A stretch of DNA of 64,000 nt, from positions 62,001-126,000 of the forward strand of contig JBBRYX010000002.1 of the NCBI GenBank assembly GCA_038237225.1, in the 5' to 3' direction. The position numbers and the translations under genes are program-made. This DNA comes from DASVUC01 sp038237225 (GTDB lineage Bacteria; Planctomycetota; Phycisphaerae; Tepidisphaerales; Tepidisphaeraceae). The notes below the pieces were generated by a model. That model did no database searches, was not told where the DNA came from, and saw only the letters and a program-made list of their open reading frames with translations. Below, piece after piece: positions 42,975 through 51,819 of this stretch. Position 1 is the stretch's first letter. The number at the start of each line of letters is the position of its first letter.

Positions 42975-44270
42975 ATGTATCGAAGTTTAGGAGGCAGGGA
43001 AGTGGTTACGGAGAAAGTGCAAAATCGTCCGCAGCGAGCGGCGGCGCCGAGCGGTCCGCGCACGTTGCGAGATGTCTATCCGCGGGCGCAGTTCGATGCG
43101 GTTCTGCATCACGAACGAAACCGAGCGGATCGGGATGAAACCGAATTTTCGCTGGTTCTGATCAAGATGCGAAAGGGGGACTGGAGAACGAGCTGCCGGC
43201 TGGCGCGCTCGGTGCTTCAGCGGGCGCGTAACACCGATGAACTCGGATGGTACGGGCAGAGCTGCCTGTGTGTTCTGCTTCCGAGCACGTCCGCGCCGGG
43301 GGCGCGCTGCTTTGAAGGGAGCATCCGCAGATTAGCGGACACGCTGGAGCTTGCGGTGGTGTGCAAGGTGTTCACGTATCCGTCGCAGTGGTTTCTGGAC
43401 AGCGACGCGAAGCCGTATGCGGGCCCGCGGCTGTATCGCGACGGCTCTTCGAATGGGAATGGCCATGCGAACGGGAATGGTCACGGCAAGACGAATGGCA
43501 ACGGCCATGCGAACGGGAATGGGCATCGTCATAACGGCAATGCGATCGGCTTGTCGATGAACAAGCCGATTTCGCAGAACGATCTGATGCCGTATGTGCT
43601 CTCGGGATTGATTGATGGACTTGAAGCCGAGGCGGTGGGTCTGGAAGCAGTCGAGACGCTGCTGGTCCGGAAGCTGCCTTGCTGGAAGCGCGCGATTGAT
43701 GTCGCGGCGGCGGGGACGGCGCTTGCGATGTTGTCGCCGGTGTTGGCGCTGATCGCGATGATGATCAAGCTGACGAGCCCGGGGCCGGTGCTGTTTGGAC
43801 AGTGGCGCGCGGGGCTGGGTGGAAAGCCTTTCTGGATCCTGAAGTTTCGGACGATGGTGACGGATGCCGAGGCGCAGAAGGCGAGCCTTCGCAAGCACAG
43901 CGAGCAGGATGGTCCGGCGTTCAAGATGGCGCACGACCCGCGGATCACGCGGATCGGGAAACTGCTCCGCACGACGAGCCTGGATGAGTTGCCGCAGCTT
44001 TGGAACGTGCTGAAGGGCGACATGTCTTTAGTGGGTCCGCGTCCGCTTCCTTTAGATGAATCGGCGGCGTGCAAGCAGTGGCAGCGTCGCCGGCTGGATC
44101 TGACGCCGGGTCTGACGTGCATCTGGCAGGTTAAGGGACGCAGCCGGGTGACGTTTGTCGAATGGATGCGGATGGATCTGGCCTATGCCCGGAGCCGAAG
44201 CCTGCTTCACGATATCAAGCTGATGTTGCAGACGATTCCGGCGGTGCTCCTTCGGAAGGGTGCTCGATAA
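42975..44270 (+). CDS. Phosphoglycosyl transferase with GGDEF-like N-terminal domain
   Basis: 431 residues from ATG 42975, which has AAGGGAG seven bases upstream. The N-terminal 150 residues read like a degenerate GGDEF domain (FDAVLHHERNRADRDETEFS … ELGWYGQSCLCVLLPST), with the GGDEF sequence itself lost. A low-complexity linker of Asn-Gly-His repeats follows (NGNGHANGNGHGK), made by a 42-bp DNA repeat (43461-43480, 43503-43522). The C-terminal half is a WbaP/WcaJ-type sugar-phosphate transferase: one hydrophobic hairpin, KFRTMV, DELPQLWNVLKGDMSLVGPR and LTPGLTCIWQV. It loads the first sugar phosphate on undecaprenyl phosphate. Confidence 0.88.
   Translation: MYRSLGGREVVTEKVQNRPQRAAAPSGPRTLRDVYPRAQFDAVLHHERNRADRDETEFSLVLIKMRKGDWRTSCRLARSVLQRARNTDELGWYGQSCLCVLLPSTSAPGARCFEGSIRRLADTLELAVVCKVFTYPSQWFLDSDAKPYAGPRLYRDGSSNGNGHANGNGHGKTNGNGHANGNGHRHNGNAIGLSMNKPISQNDLMPYVLSGLIDGLEAEAVGLEAVETLLVRKLPCWKRAIDVAAAGTALAMLSPVLALIAMMIKLTSPGPVLFGQWRAGLGGKPFWILKFRTMVTDAEAQKASLRKHSEQDGPAFKMAHDPRITRIGKLLRTTSLDELPQLWNVLKGDMSLVGPRPLPLDESAACKQWQRRRLDLTPGLTCIWQVKGRSRVTFVEWMRMDLAYARSRSLLHDIKLMLQTIPAVLLRKGAR
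43455..43525 (+). repeat. In-frame 42-bp direct repeat encoding Asn-Gly-His linker
   Basis: GGCCATGCGAACGGGAATGG occurs identically at 43461-43480 and 43503-43522. The length is 42 bases, a multiple of three, so slippage would lengthen the linker without breaking the reading frame. Confidence 0.75.
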
Positions 44271-44339
44271 GCCGATGACGACTGTAAGAAGCCAGTTTGT
44301 AAGCGTTCGGTCAGTGCCAAGAGGAAGGAAGTCAGGGAG

Positions 44340-45110
44340 ATGAGTGCCGTAGCAACATGGCCGAGCAAGTGCGACTTGTTCGGAGTGCGGGTGAGCGCGA
44401 CCACTTACGATGAAGCGGTGGAAGCGGTTATCGGAGCCGCCAAGCGCAATCAAAGCGCCGCGGTGACGGCTTTCGCCGTGCATGGGCTGGTGACGGCGGC
44501 GGGCGATCCCGCGTACCGGGAGATGGTCAACACCTTCGAGATTATCAGCCCTGACGGTCAGCCGGTGCGTTGGGCGTTGAACAAGTTTTACAAGGCCGGC
44601 CTGAACGATCGGGTTTATGGGCCGGAGATGATGCTTCGCACGTGCAAGCGTGCGGCGAAGGACGGGGTGGCGATTTTTCTTTATGGGTCCAAGCCGCACA
44701 TCATGGAACCGCTGGTGCGGAATCTGTCGCTGAAGTGCCCGGGCTTGCGGATCGTTGGCGCAGAGACGCCGGAGACGTTTCCGCTGACTCTGGAGCAGCG
44801 TGATGGCTTAATTAAGCGAATCAATGACAGCGGCGCCGGGCTGTTTTTTTTGGGACTCGGTTGTCCGCGTCAGGAAATTTTTTGTTACGAGAATCATGAC
44901 AAGATCAACGCGGTGACGCTTTGTGTCGGCGCGGCGTTTGATTTTCATGCGGGCGTGAAGCCCACTGCTCCCGCATGGATGCAGAAGCGGGGTTTGGAAT
45001 GGGCGTTCCGCCTGTGGTGTGAGCCTGGGCGGCTGTGGAAGCGGTATCTGGTTACCAATACTACATTCATGATGCTGGTTGCGGGTCGAATGATCCGGCC
45101 GGGGCGTTAA
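44340..45110 (+). CDS. WecG/TagA/CpsF family glycosyltransferase
   Basis: 256 residues. The family motifs are present: SPDGQPVRWALNKFY, RVYGPEMMLRTC, VAIFLYGSKP, LGCPRQEIFCYENHD, GAAFDFHAG and APAWMQKRGLEWAFRLWCEPGRLWKRYL. It transfers a sugar, often N-acetyl-mannosamine derived, to the lipid-linked first sugar on the cytoplasmic side of the membrane. GGGAG precedes the ATG at 44340. It follows the phosphoglycosyl transferase by 69 bases and precedes the flippase fusion by 8 bases. Confidence 0.92.
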   Translation: MSAVATWPSKCDLFGVRVSATTYDEAVEAVIGAAKRNQSAAVTAFAVHGLVTAAGDPAYREMVNTFEIISPDGQPVRWALNKFYKAGLNDRVYGPEMMLRTCKRAAKDGVAIFLYGSKPHIMEPLVRNLSLKCPGLRIVGAETPETFPLTLEQRDGLIKRINDSGAGLFFLGLGCPRQEIFCYENHDKINAVTLCVGAAFDFHAGVKPTAPAWMQKRGLEWAFRLWCEPGRLWKRYLVTNTTFMMLVAGRMIRPGR

Positions 45111-45118
45111 GAAAAGCC

Positions 45119-47830
45119 ATGTCGACAGCACCCTCCATTCAGATTGCCGAAGTGAACTCGGCGCGCAGCGAGCCGTCGAGCCGCTCGACGTTTTTGTGGC
45201 TGCACAAGCATTCGTGGGGCCTGTTCGACCAGGTCCTGATCAGCGGGACGAACTTCGTCACGATGGTGCTGGCGGCGCGTGCGATGCATCCGGACAGTTC
45301 GGCGTTTGGCGAGTTCAGTTTGGTGTATTCGGCGCTTCTGTTTACGAATGTGTTTCAGTCCACGCTGGTGACGCAGCCGCATAATGTGCTGGCTTCGACG
45401 CGGAAGGGGGAGGCGTATCGGCGGCATACGACGGCAACCGGGGCGGGGCAGTTGGCGATGGTGGTGATGCAGGCGCTTCTGGCGCTGTCGATCGCACTGT
45501 TCGCGTTTCTCCGCGGATGGGGCGTGGCGCCGCTGCTCTTGGCGCTGGTGCCGACGATCATCGCATGGCAGTTGCAGGAGTTCGTGCGGCGGGTGCTGTA
45601 CACGGAAGGCCGGATGGGGGCGGCGTTCATCAATGATCTCATCAGCTACGGTGGACAAGCGCTGGTTGTGCTGTACCTGTATGCCAACTGGCATCTGACG
45701 GGGCCGATGGCGTTCTATGCGATTACGATTACTTCGCTGCTCGGAACGGGATTTGGAGTTTGGCAGCTTCGGCATAGCTGGACCCGGCATCTGGATCTGT
45801 TTGTCCTGAGCGAGAACTGGCACTTCGGGAAATGGCTTGCGGGCGCGGAACTGCTGGGGTGGTGCTCGTCGCTGCACATGTATCTGTACATTGCCGCGAT
45901 TATCCTCGGCACGCAGGCGAGCGGCGAATTGAAGAGCGCGCAGATTCTGTATGGTCCGGCGCGGGTGTTCGCGTTCTTCCTGGGTTCGGTGTTGCCGATC
46001 CGGTTCGCAAAATCGCATCACGCGGGTGGCGAAGCACTGCTTCATCAGCAATTCAAGTCGACGGCGAAATTGATTCTGCCGGTCCTGGCGGCGTACTGCC
46101 TGTTCGTGGCGGTTTTCGGACAGCCGCTGCTGCGCGTTCTGTATGGGCATGCTTTCCAAGGCAGCGCGCTGCTGCTGGCGCTGTATTCCATCTCGGCGCT
46201 GTTCAACTACGTTGAGATGTTCGTCGCGGCAGCGCTGACTGCGACCAAGCGAACCAAGTACATTTTCCGTGGTTACGTCTATGGCGGGATCATCGCGTTC
46301 TGCGTGAGCTGGCCGATCATCAAGTGGCTCGGCGTCGACGGCGCGATCCTGTGCATGATTCTGACTGCGATCATTGTGAACGGGATGTGCTGGCTGGTTT
46401 ATCACCGGGAGATTGTCGTGGGTCGTGGCGTCGCGGCAGAGGAAGAAGAGTCGGCAATCGATGAGTGGCAGGGACTGGAAAAAGTGGAGCCGGACCCGAT
46501 TCCAGGCTCGGGCGAAATCCTGACCAGCGTCTTGAAGGTGCTGGATTGGAAGCAGGTTCCGTATTGCCTGCTGCATGGATACCGAGATTATCCAGATCGC
46601 ATTACATCGGATGTGGATTGCCTGGTGCCGGGATGGGCGGCGCGGGGTGGATTGCCGCCGCTCTTGCATGCTTATCGCAATCACGTTGGGGCGCAGGTCG
46701 TGCAGTACCTGGCGGATGAATCGCCGATGATGGTGCTGTCGAAGAAGGGGGATGATGGCCGCGCGAATTGGCTGCCGCTGCATCTGACGAGCGGGTTTAA
46801 GTTCAACCATTTATTGTTTTACAGTTCCAAGGAAATCTTTGATTCGCGCCGGCGGCACAACGAATTCTGGGTACCGGCCTGGAAACATGAATTCGGCTGC
46901 GTGCTGATCAATCGCGTCGTGAAGAGGAATCTTCGCAGGAAGCACGAGTGCGACCTGGCGGAGTTGTATTCGCAGGACCGCGACGGATGCCGCGGGGAGA
47001 TCCGGCGGTTCTGGGGCGAGAGCGACGCGAAGGACATCGTGCGCTGTGTGGAAGAGCGCGACTGGGATGGACTTCGGGCGCTGTTTCCGCGGCTGCGGGC
47101 GGAGTTGATGATGCGGCGGTTTATCCGTCAGCCTGTGAGCGCGGCGTATTCGCTGGTGATGAACGTCATGCGGCGCGCGTCTCGATTCTTGAGGCCGAGC
47201 TTCGGGCTGCACGTGGTTTTCCTGGGTCCGGATGGGGTCGGGAAGTCAACCGTTATTGAAGTGGTGTCGAAGGAGATAGCGCCGGCGTTCATGGGCCTGG
47301 GATACCAGACGTTTGCGCCGTCGATCCTGCCCAGGAAATTTCAGCCGGACAAGAAGCTGCCGCACGAGTTGCCCCCGCGATCCTTGCCGGGGTCGCTGCT
47401 GAAAGCGTGCTGGTGGCTGGTGTGCTACACGGTTGGTTATTTGTTCACCGTGCATACGGTTCGCGGGCGGGCGGGGATCGTGCTGTGCCATCGGTATTTG
47501 ATGGACGCGATCGTGGATCCGAAGCGGTATCGATATTCCGGCCCGATCTGGGTGTTGAAGGCGATCCGTTTCGTGGCGCCCAAGCCTGATCTGGTGATAC
47601 TCCTGGACGCGCCGGCGGAAGTGATTCAGAAGCGCAAGCAGGAGGTTCCGCTCGAAGAAACCGCCCGCCAGCGGGAGGACTTCCGTGCGGTCATCAGAGG
47701 GCAGCGCAATGCACACATCGTGGATGCATCGCAGCCGCTGGCGAAGACGGTGGCGGATGTGAACGAGATCATTGTCGCGCACCTGCGCCGCCGGCTTTCG
47801 CGCCGGTTTGGATTGGGGGGTCGCTCGTGA
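45119..47830 (+). CDS. Flippase fused to nucleotidyltransferase-like and P-loop kinase domains
   Basis: 903 residues from ATG 45119; an earlier in-frame ATG would overlap the previous gene. Residues about 25-440 form a polysaccharide flippase of the Wzx/MATE-like kind with about 12 helices. Residues about 470-640 resemble a nucleotidyltransferase-like module (YCLLHGYRDYPDRITSDVDC). Residues about 695-890 form a thymidylate-kinase-like P-loop domain with Walker A GPDGVGKST (703-711), an LCHRYLMDAI segment and an arginine-rich lid (QKRKQEV). The kinase substrate is unknown. It is coupled to the next gene by a 4-base GTGA overlap. Confidence 0.8.
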   Translation: MSTAPSIQIAEVNSARSEPSSRSTFLWLHKHSWGLFDQVLISGTNFVTMVLAARAMHPDSSAFGEFSLVYSALLFTNVFQSTLVTQPHNVLASTRKGEAYRRHTTATGAGQLAMVVMQALLALSIALFAFLRGWGVAPLLLALVPTIIAWQLQEFVRRVLYTEGRMGAAFINDLISYGGQALVVLYLYANWHLTGPMAFYAITITSLLGTGFGVWQLRHSWTRHLDLFVLSENWHFGKWLAGAELLGWCSSLHMYLYIAAIILGTQASGELKSAQILYGPARVFAFFLGSVLPIRFAKSHHAGGEALLHQQFKSTAKLILPVLAAYCLFVAVFGQPLLRVLYGHAFQGSALLLALYSISALFNYVEMFVAAALTATKRTKYIFRGYVYGGIIAFCVSWPIIKWLGVDGAILCMILTAIIVNGMCWLVYHREIVVGRGVAAEEEESAIDEWQGLEKVEPDPIPGSGEILTSVLKVLDWKQVPYCLLHGYRDYPDRITSDVDCLVPGWAARGGLPPLLHAYRNHVGAQVVQYLADESPMMVLSKKGDDGRANWLPLHLTSGFKFNHLLFYSSKEIFDSRRRHNEFWVPAWKHEFGCVLINRVVKRNLRRKHECDLAELYSQDRDGCRGEIRRFWGESDAKDIVRCVEERDWDGLRALFPRLRAELMMRRFIRQPVSAAYSLVMNVMRRASRFLRPSFGLHVVFLGPDGVGKSTVIEVVSKEIAPAFMGLGYQTFAPSILPRKFQPDKKLPHELPPRSLPGSLLKACWWLVCYTVGYLFTVHTVRGRAGIVLCHRYLMDAIVDPKRYRYSGPIWVLKAIRFVAPKPDLVILLDAPAEVIQKRKQEVPLEETARQREDFRAVIRGQRNAHIVDASQPLAKTVADVNEIIVAHLRRRLSRRFGLGGRS

Positions 47831-49149
47831 TCGTTCCTCCCGCGCTGACGTGGACATGCTTGCTCGAGCAGGAGCCTTCGTATTTATGCGATTCGGCGCC
47901 GGTTTGGTTTTTGCAGATGCTGAAGCCGTACAAGGGGCAGGAACAGCGAGTGCGCATCACGTGGGGCGCGCCCGCGGCGGGCGACCGGAAGGATCTTGCC
48001 GGGCAGATTATCATCAATGGTCGAGCGTCGAAGCGCGATCTGGAAGCGCAAGGGTTTCATTACATCAGACGGTTTGCGGTTCTGCCGAGCTTGCGGCGGG
48101 CGCGGTGGTTTATTCCGTTGGATTCCGCATCCGTGTCGAGCGGTGCGTTCAGTCTCTATACGCCAGCGCGGATGAGCGCCCGGATGAAGCAGTTGGCGGC
48201 GAAGGTGCTGGCGCGAACGCATTTGCCGCTGTGGTATCGTGATCATGTCACCATCGCATCGCGCGAGCTTCCGCCGGTGGAGAAAGCGATTCGCGGGTTG
48301 TTCCCGAACATGGATGTGCGACTGGCGCTGTCCGCGGGCGCGCCTGAGCCGGCACGTAATCGAAAACCTTCGCTGGCGGTGCTGGATCCGTCGGGCAAGA
48401 TTGTTGCGGTGGGGAAAATCGGGATTTCGCCCCTCGCACGACAAATCACGGCGCATGAAGGCCTCGTCCTGAAGGCGCTTTCGGATTTGCCGGAGGCGAA
48501 GTTTCAGTCGCCACGATTGCTGTTCGCCGGTGACATTGACGGCAATCACCTTGTCGTTCAATCGGCGCTTGCGGGAACTCCGCCGGCGGCTCAATGGACG
48601 CCTGCACATCAGTTGTTTTTGGAGACGTTACGGCGCGGCAGCCTGAAGCCGGCGGCTTATACCGCGATGGTTCGGTCGTTGAACACGCGCTTGCCGCAGC
48701 TTGCGGTGCTGGGCGACCGGTTGCAGATGGTGCTGGATGAAATGATGCCGGTGTTGGAGGGGATGAAGGTTCCCTGGACCATCGTGCACGGCGATTTTGC
48801 CCCGTGGAATCTTCGGCAGCATGCGGGGCGGATCTCCGCGTTTGACTGGGAGTACGCGCAGCTCGACGGGCTGCCGCTGATCGATGAGACCCATTTCCGA
48901 TTGCAAGTTGGATATCTGTTGCATCACTGGACCGATGAGCACGCGGCGCGCGAGCTTACGGATATCGCGGCGGCGTGCCCGATGGGCTACACGCAGCAGC
49001 AGGCGCGGGCGCTCCAGGTGATATACCTCGTAGACATGCTGGCTCGGCTGATTGAAGAAGGCTATGACCCCAACGATGAGATGCTTGCGTGGTATCGGCG
49101 CGTGCTGCGGCGCATGACGCCGAGCGCTAGGGAGGTTGCGCTGGTATGA
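47827..49149 (+). CDS. APH/choline-kinase-like phosphotransferase
   Basis: 440 residues beginning at a GTG (47827), which overlaps the stop of the flippase fusion. The C-terminal half has the aminoglycoside-phosphotransferase catalytic motif IVHGDFAPWNL (general-base Asp) and the metal motif FDWEYAQLDG. The N-terminal 120 residues are not recognised, apart from a central lobe with GKIVAVGKIG. In an exopolysaccharide operon it may phosphorylate a sugar or polar headgroup; this is inference. Coupled to the next gene by an ATGA overlap. Confidence 0.78.
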   Translation: MIVPPALTWTCLLEQEPSYLCDSAPVWFLQMLKPYKGQEQRVRITWGAPAAGDRKDLAGQIIINGRASKRDLEAQGFHYIRRFAVLPSLRRARWFIPLDSASVSSGAFSLYTPARMSARMKQLAAKVLARTHLPLWYRDHVTIASRELPPVEKAIRGLFPNMDVRLALSAGAPEPARNRKPSLAVLDPSGKIVAVGKIGISPLARQITAHEGLVLKALSDLPEAKFQSPRLLFAGDIDGNHLVVQSALAGTPPAAQWTPAHQLFLETLRRGSLKPAAYTAMVRSLNTRLPQLAVLGDRLQMVLDEMMPVLEGMKVPWTIVHGDFAPWNLRQHAGRISAFDWEYAQLDGLPLIDETHFRLQVGYLLHHWTDEHAARELTDIAAACPMGYTQQQARALQVIYLVDMLARLIEEGYDPNDEMLAWYRRVLRRMTPSAREVALV

Positions 49150-50399
49150 GTTGGGCGCCGGCAACATCCGCTCCGGATCTCGTGCGCCCTTCGAGGACGC
49201 CGGCTGCGCGCTTGTATCGCGCGGCCGGGTCGCTGGTCGTGGCGAGCTTGAATCGGCCCCAGGGGATCACCGGGGTTCACACGCACACCAGCGCGCTGGA
49301 TGAAGGACTCCGGCAGATCGGTTGCGGATGCGCGGTCGTCAGCCCGTTTGATCACACGCGGATGTGGGACGTTGTGTTCGCGATGCGGCCACTGGTCATT
49401 CAGCGATTGAGCCGGACGGCGGGCACCCTGTGGTATCGGCATTGGCATGAGGCGGCGCTGCGATCGAGCTTGATGAAACACCTGCGGCACAATCCGGCGG
49501 ATGTGGTGCTGGCACAGTGTCCGGTGACGGCGCACGCGGCGCTCAGCGTTCGGCAGCAGTTGAATCTCGATTGCCGGATCGCGCTGGTTTGCCATTTCAA
49601 TGGCAGTGAAGCGGAGGAATATCGCAAGAGCGGGGATTTGCCATCCGATCGCGCCTACCGGCGAATGATGGAATATGAAAATGCCGTGCTTCGGGATGTG
49701 GATCAGGTGATCTATGTTTCGGAATGGGCGCGGCACACGGTCGAATCCGAGCGGAAGATTCAGCCGAAGTCGAGCGCGGTGGTTCACAATGGAATTCCTG
49801 ATGCGCCGCCCGCCGGTGTCCTGACGCGCGAGTCGCTGGGGCTGTCGCAGCGCGATCTTGTGCTGATCAACGTGGGAACGCTGGAGCCTCGGAAGAATCA
49901 GATCGGGCTGCTCGATTTGTTCGAGCGGATTGCGGCCAGGTTCCCGAACGCAAAACTTCTTCTGGTCGGCGCGGGTCATCAGCGTGGTGAGATTGAACAA
50001 GCGATTCGCAGCAAGCGGCTTGATGATAAGGTGACGCTGCTGGGCGCGCGATCGGATGTGCCGGGACTGCTGGCGATCTCGGATCTGTATCTTCATTATG
50101 CGAAGCTGGAGAATTGTCCGGTTGTGCTGCTGGAGTGCGCGCGGGCGGGTCTTCCGTTCGCTGCCGTCGCGGCAGGTGGGATCCCGGAACTTCAACAGAT
50201 GATGGGCGTGGAGTTGTCGCTCGATCCGGATGACCTCGATTCCTCGATGGCTGTCCTTGAACCGATCCTCGGCAACCCATCGCAGCAGAACAAGGTGGGC
50301 GATCGGGCGCGGGCCGCGTTCATCGAGCGCTTCACGACGCACGCGATGGCCCGAGGCTATTTGAATGCGCTCGGGATTTCTCCGGAGCCGCGGGGATGA
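49146..50399 (+). CDS. GT4 family glycosyltransferase
   Basis: 417 residues with the GT-B fold. N-terminal TGVHTHTSALDEGLRQIG is the acceptor-side Rossmann start. The nucleotide-sugar domain has LINVGTLEPRKNQ and LLLVGAGHQRGEI, and the E-x7-E motif is near CPVVLLECARAGLPF. It adds a sugar to the lipid-linked repeat unit in the cytoplasm. Overlaps the previous gene by 4 bases (ATGA) and the following gene in the same way, as expected for translational coupling. Confidence 0.92.
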   Translation: MSWAPATSAPDLVRPSRTPAARLYRAAGSLVVASLNRPQGITGVHTHTSALDEGLRQIGCGCAVVSPFDHTRMWDVVFAMRPLVIQRLSRTAGTLWYRHWHEAALRSSLMKHLRHNPADVVLAQCPVTAHAALSVRQQLNLDCRIALVCHFNGSEAEEYRKSGDLPSDRAYRRMMEYENAVLRDVDQVIYVSEWARHTVESERKIQPKSSAVVHNGIPDAPPAGVLTRESLGLSQRDLVLINVGTLEPRKNQIGLLDLFERIAARFPNAKLLLVGAGHQRGEIEQAIRSKRLDDKVTLLGARSDVPGLLAISDLYLHYAKLENCPVVLLECARAGLPFAAVAAGGIPELQQMMGVELSLDPDDLDSSMAVLEPILGNPSQQNKVGDRARAAFIERFTTHAMARGYLNALGISPEPRG

Positions 50400-51799
50400 C
50401 AACGCATTCGGAAACAATTTCTCCTGCCGCCGACCGGGCGGTGGGCGATCGCTATCTGCTATTCCTGGCATTTGTGCTTGGGGGGTATGCGCTGTTTAGC
50501 AAGGGTGTGGCGTATCTCGGGGTTCCGCCGCTGTTCATCGGTGAGATCGCGCTGCTGACCGGCGTCGCGGTGGCGATGACGATGCGGCACTGGCATCGGC
50601 TGCTCGAGATCCGCGCGCTTTATCCGTTAATTCCCTTTGTGCTTTGGGGGCTGCTTCGGACGGTTCCTTACGTTTCCGCTTACGGGATCGACGCGCCGCG
50701 CGATGCGACCGTGTTCGGGTACAGCGCGTTCGGCGTGATCGTGGCGATGCTGTTGGTTTCGGATCCAACCCGTCTCGCGATCGTGATCGGCTGGTATCGC
50801 AGATACTGGCGTGTCTTTCTGCTTTCGATCCCCGTGATCTTCATCATATTCCGCTTCTTTCGATACGCGATGCCGGTGTATCCGTGGGCGCAGGGGGTGA
50901 CGCCGATCTACGTGAAGGAAGGCGACGTTATGGTGCACCTGGCGGCGATCCTCGGCTTCTGGGTCGCGGGATTTGAGCGGAACGTGAAATGGGGATGGTT
51001 CCTGTTGATGGCGTTTTGCATTGCCACGCTCGGGTTGGTTGATCGCGCCGGCATGCTTGCGTTCTTCGCGGTAGGGGCGTTGTGCCTGCTGGTCAAGCCG
51101 AGGCATGAGGCGGCGTGGCGGCTCTTGATGCTGGCGTGCCTCGCGGTGATGACGCTGTGGATCAGTGATGTGAGAATTGAAATCCCCGGCGGCAAGGGAC
51201 GCGATATCTCCTTCCGACAGCTCGTCGTCAACGCGGGATCGCTGTTGGGTAAAGACTCCGGCGATGCCGGGATGGACTCGAATAAAGATTGGCGACTGAA
51301 CTGGTGGACGGACGTCGTCGATTACACGTTCCACGGCAAATATTTCTGGAAGGGCAAGGGCTTCGGTGTCAACCTTGCGGATGACGACGGGTATCAGCTT
51401 TTCCAGGACAGCCGCCTGCGCAGCCCGCACAGCGCGCACATTACGTTCCTGGCCCGGGCGGGTGTGCCGGGTCTGGTTCTCTGGGCGGCGGTTTGGATCT
51501 CGTGGGGTTATGCCATCCTGCGGAGCTACATTCGCGCACGAAAGGAACAAGACGCGGAATGGGAAGCGGTCTTCGCGTTTATCGGAGCCTTCGGCGTCGC
51601 GCTCCTGATCAACGCCTCGTTCGACGTTTACCTCGAAGGGCCGATGGGCGGGATCTGGTTCTGGTGCATTTACGGGCTGGGGCTCGGCTCGCTGTGGATT
51701 TATCAGAACTGCCCGCAAGTGTTGACCAACCCCGAACTCACGGGTGATGGAACGGGAAACGATCTGCCGCTGCGCCTCTCTTCACCCCGTCCCCACTGA
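50396..51799 (+). CDS. O-antigen ligase/polymerase-type membrane protein (Wzy/WaaL-like)
   Basis: 467 residues with about ten to twelve hydrophobic segments. A long periplasmic loop (about 265-345) carries RLNWWTDVVDYTFHGKYFWKG and the PHSAHITFLARAG motif, typical of O-antigen ligase/polymerase Wzy_C proteins, in which the His and Arg are thought to matter. It likely polymerises or ligates the repeat unit on the outer face of the inner membrane. Overlaps the preceding gene by 4 bases. Confidence 0.85.
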   Translation: MTTHSETISPAADRAVGDRYLLFLAFVLGGYALFSKGVAYLGVPPLFIGEIALLTGVAVAMTMRHWHRLLEIRALYPLIPFVLWGLLRTVPYVSAYGIDAPRDATVFGYSAFGVIVAMLLVSDPTRLAIVIGWYRRYWRVFLLSIPVIFIIFRFFRYAMPVYPWAQGVTPIYVKEGDVMVHLAAILGFWVAGFERNVKWGWFLLMAFCIATLGLVDRAGMLAFFAVGALCLLVKPRHEAAWRLLMLACLAVMTLWISDVRIEIPGGKGRDISFRQLVVNAGSLLGKDSGDAGMDSNKDWRLNWWTDVVDYTFHGKYFWKGKGFGVNLADDDGYQLFQDSRLRSPHSAHITFLARAGVPGLVLWAAVWISWGYAILRSYIRARKEQDAEWEAVFAFIGAFGVALLINASFDVYLEGPMGGIWFWCIYGLGLGSLWIYQNCPQVLTNPELTGDGTGNDLPLRLSSPRPH

Positions 51800-51819
51800 C
51801 CGATAAAGAAATTGGATCG

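Noticed and set aside
45035..45118. Longer N-terminus of the flippase fusion
   Set aside because: It would overlap the WecG-type gene by 76 bases and has no ribosome site; the ATG at 45119 fits the operon spacing.
45107..46810. 567-codon minus-strand open frame
   Set aside because: Antisense to the flippase fusion gene; Gln/Arg-rich with no recognisable domain.
49062..50471. 469-codon minus-strand open frame
   Set aside because: Antisense to a GT4 gene with good motifs; no domain in this frame.
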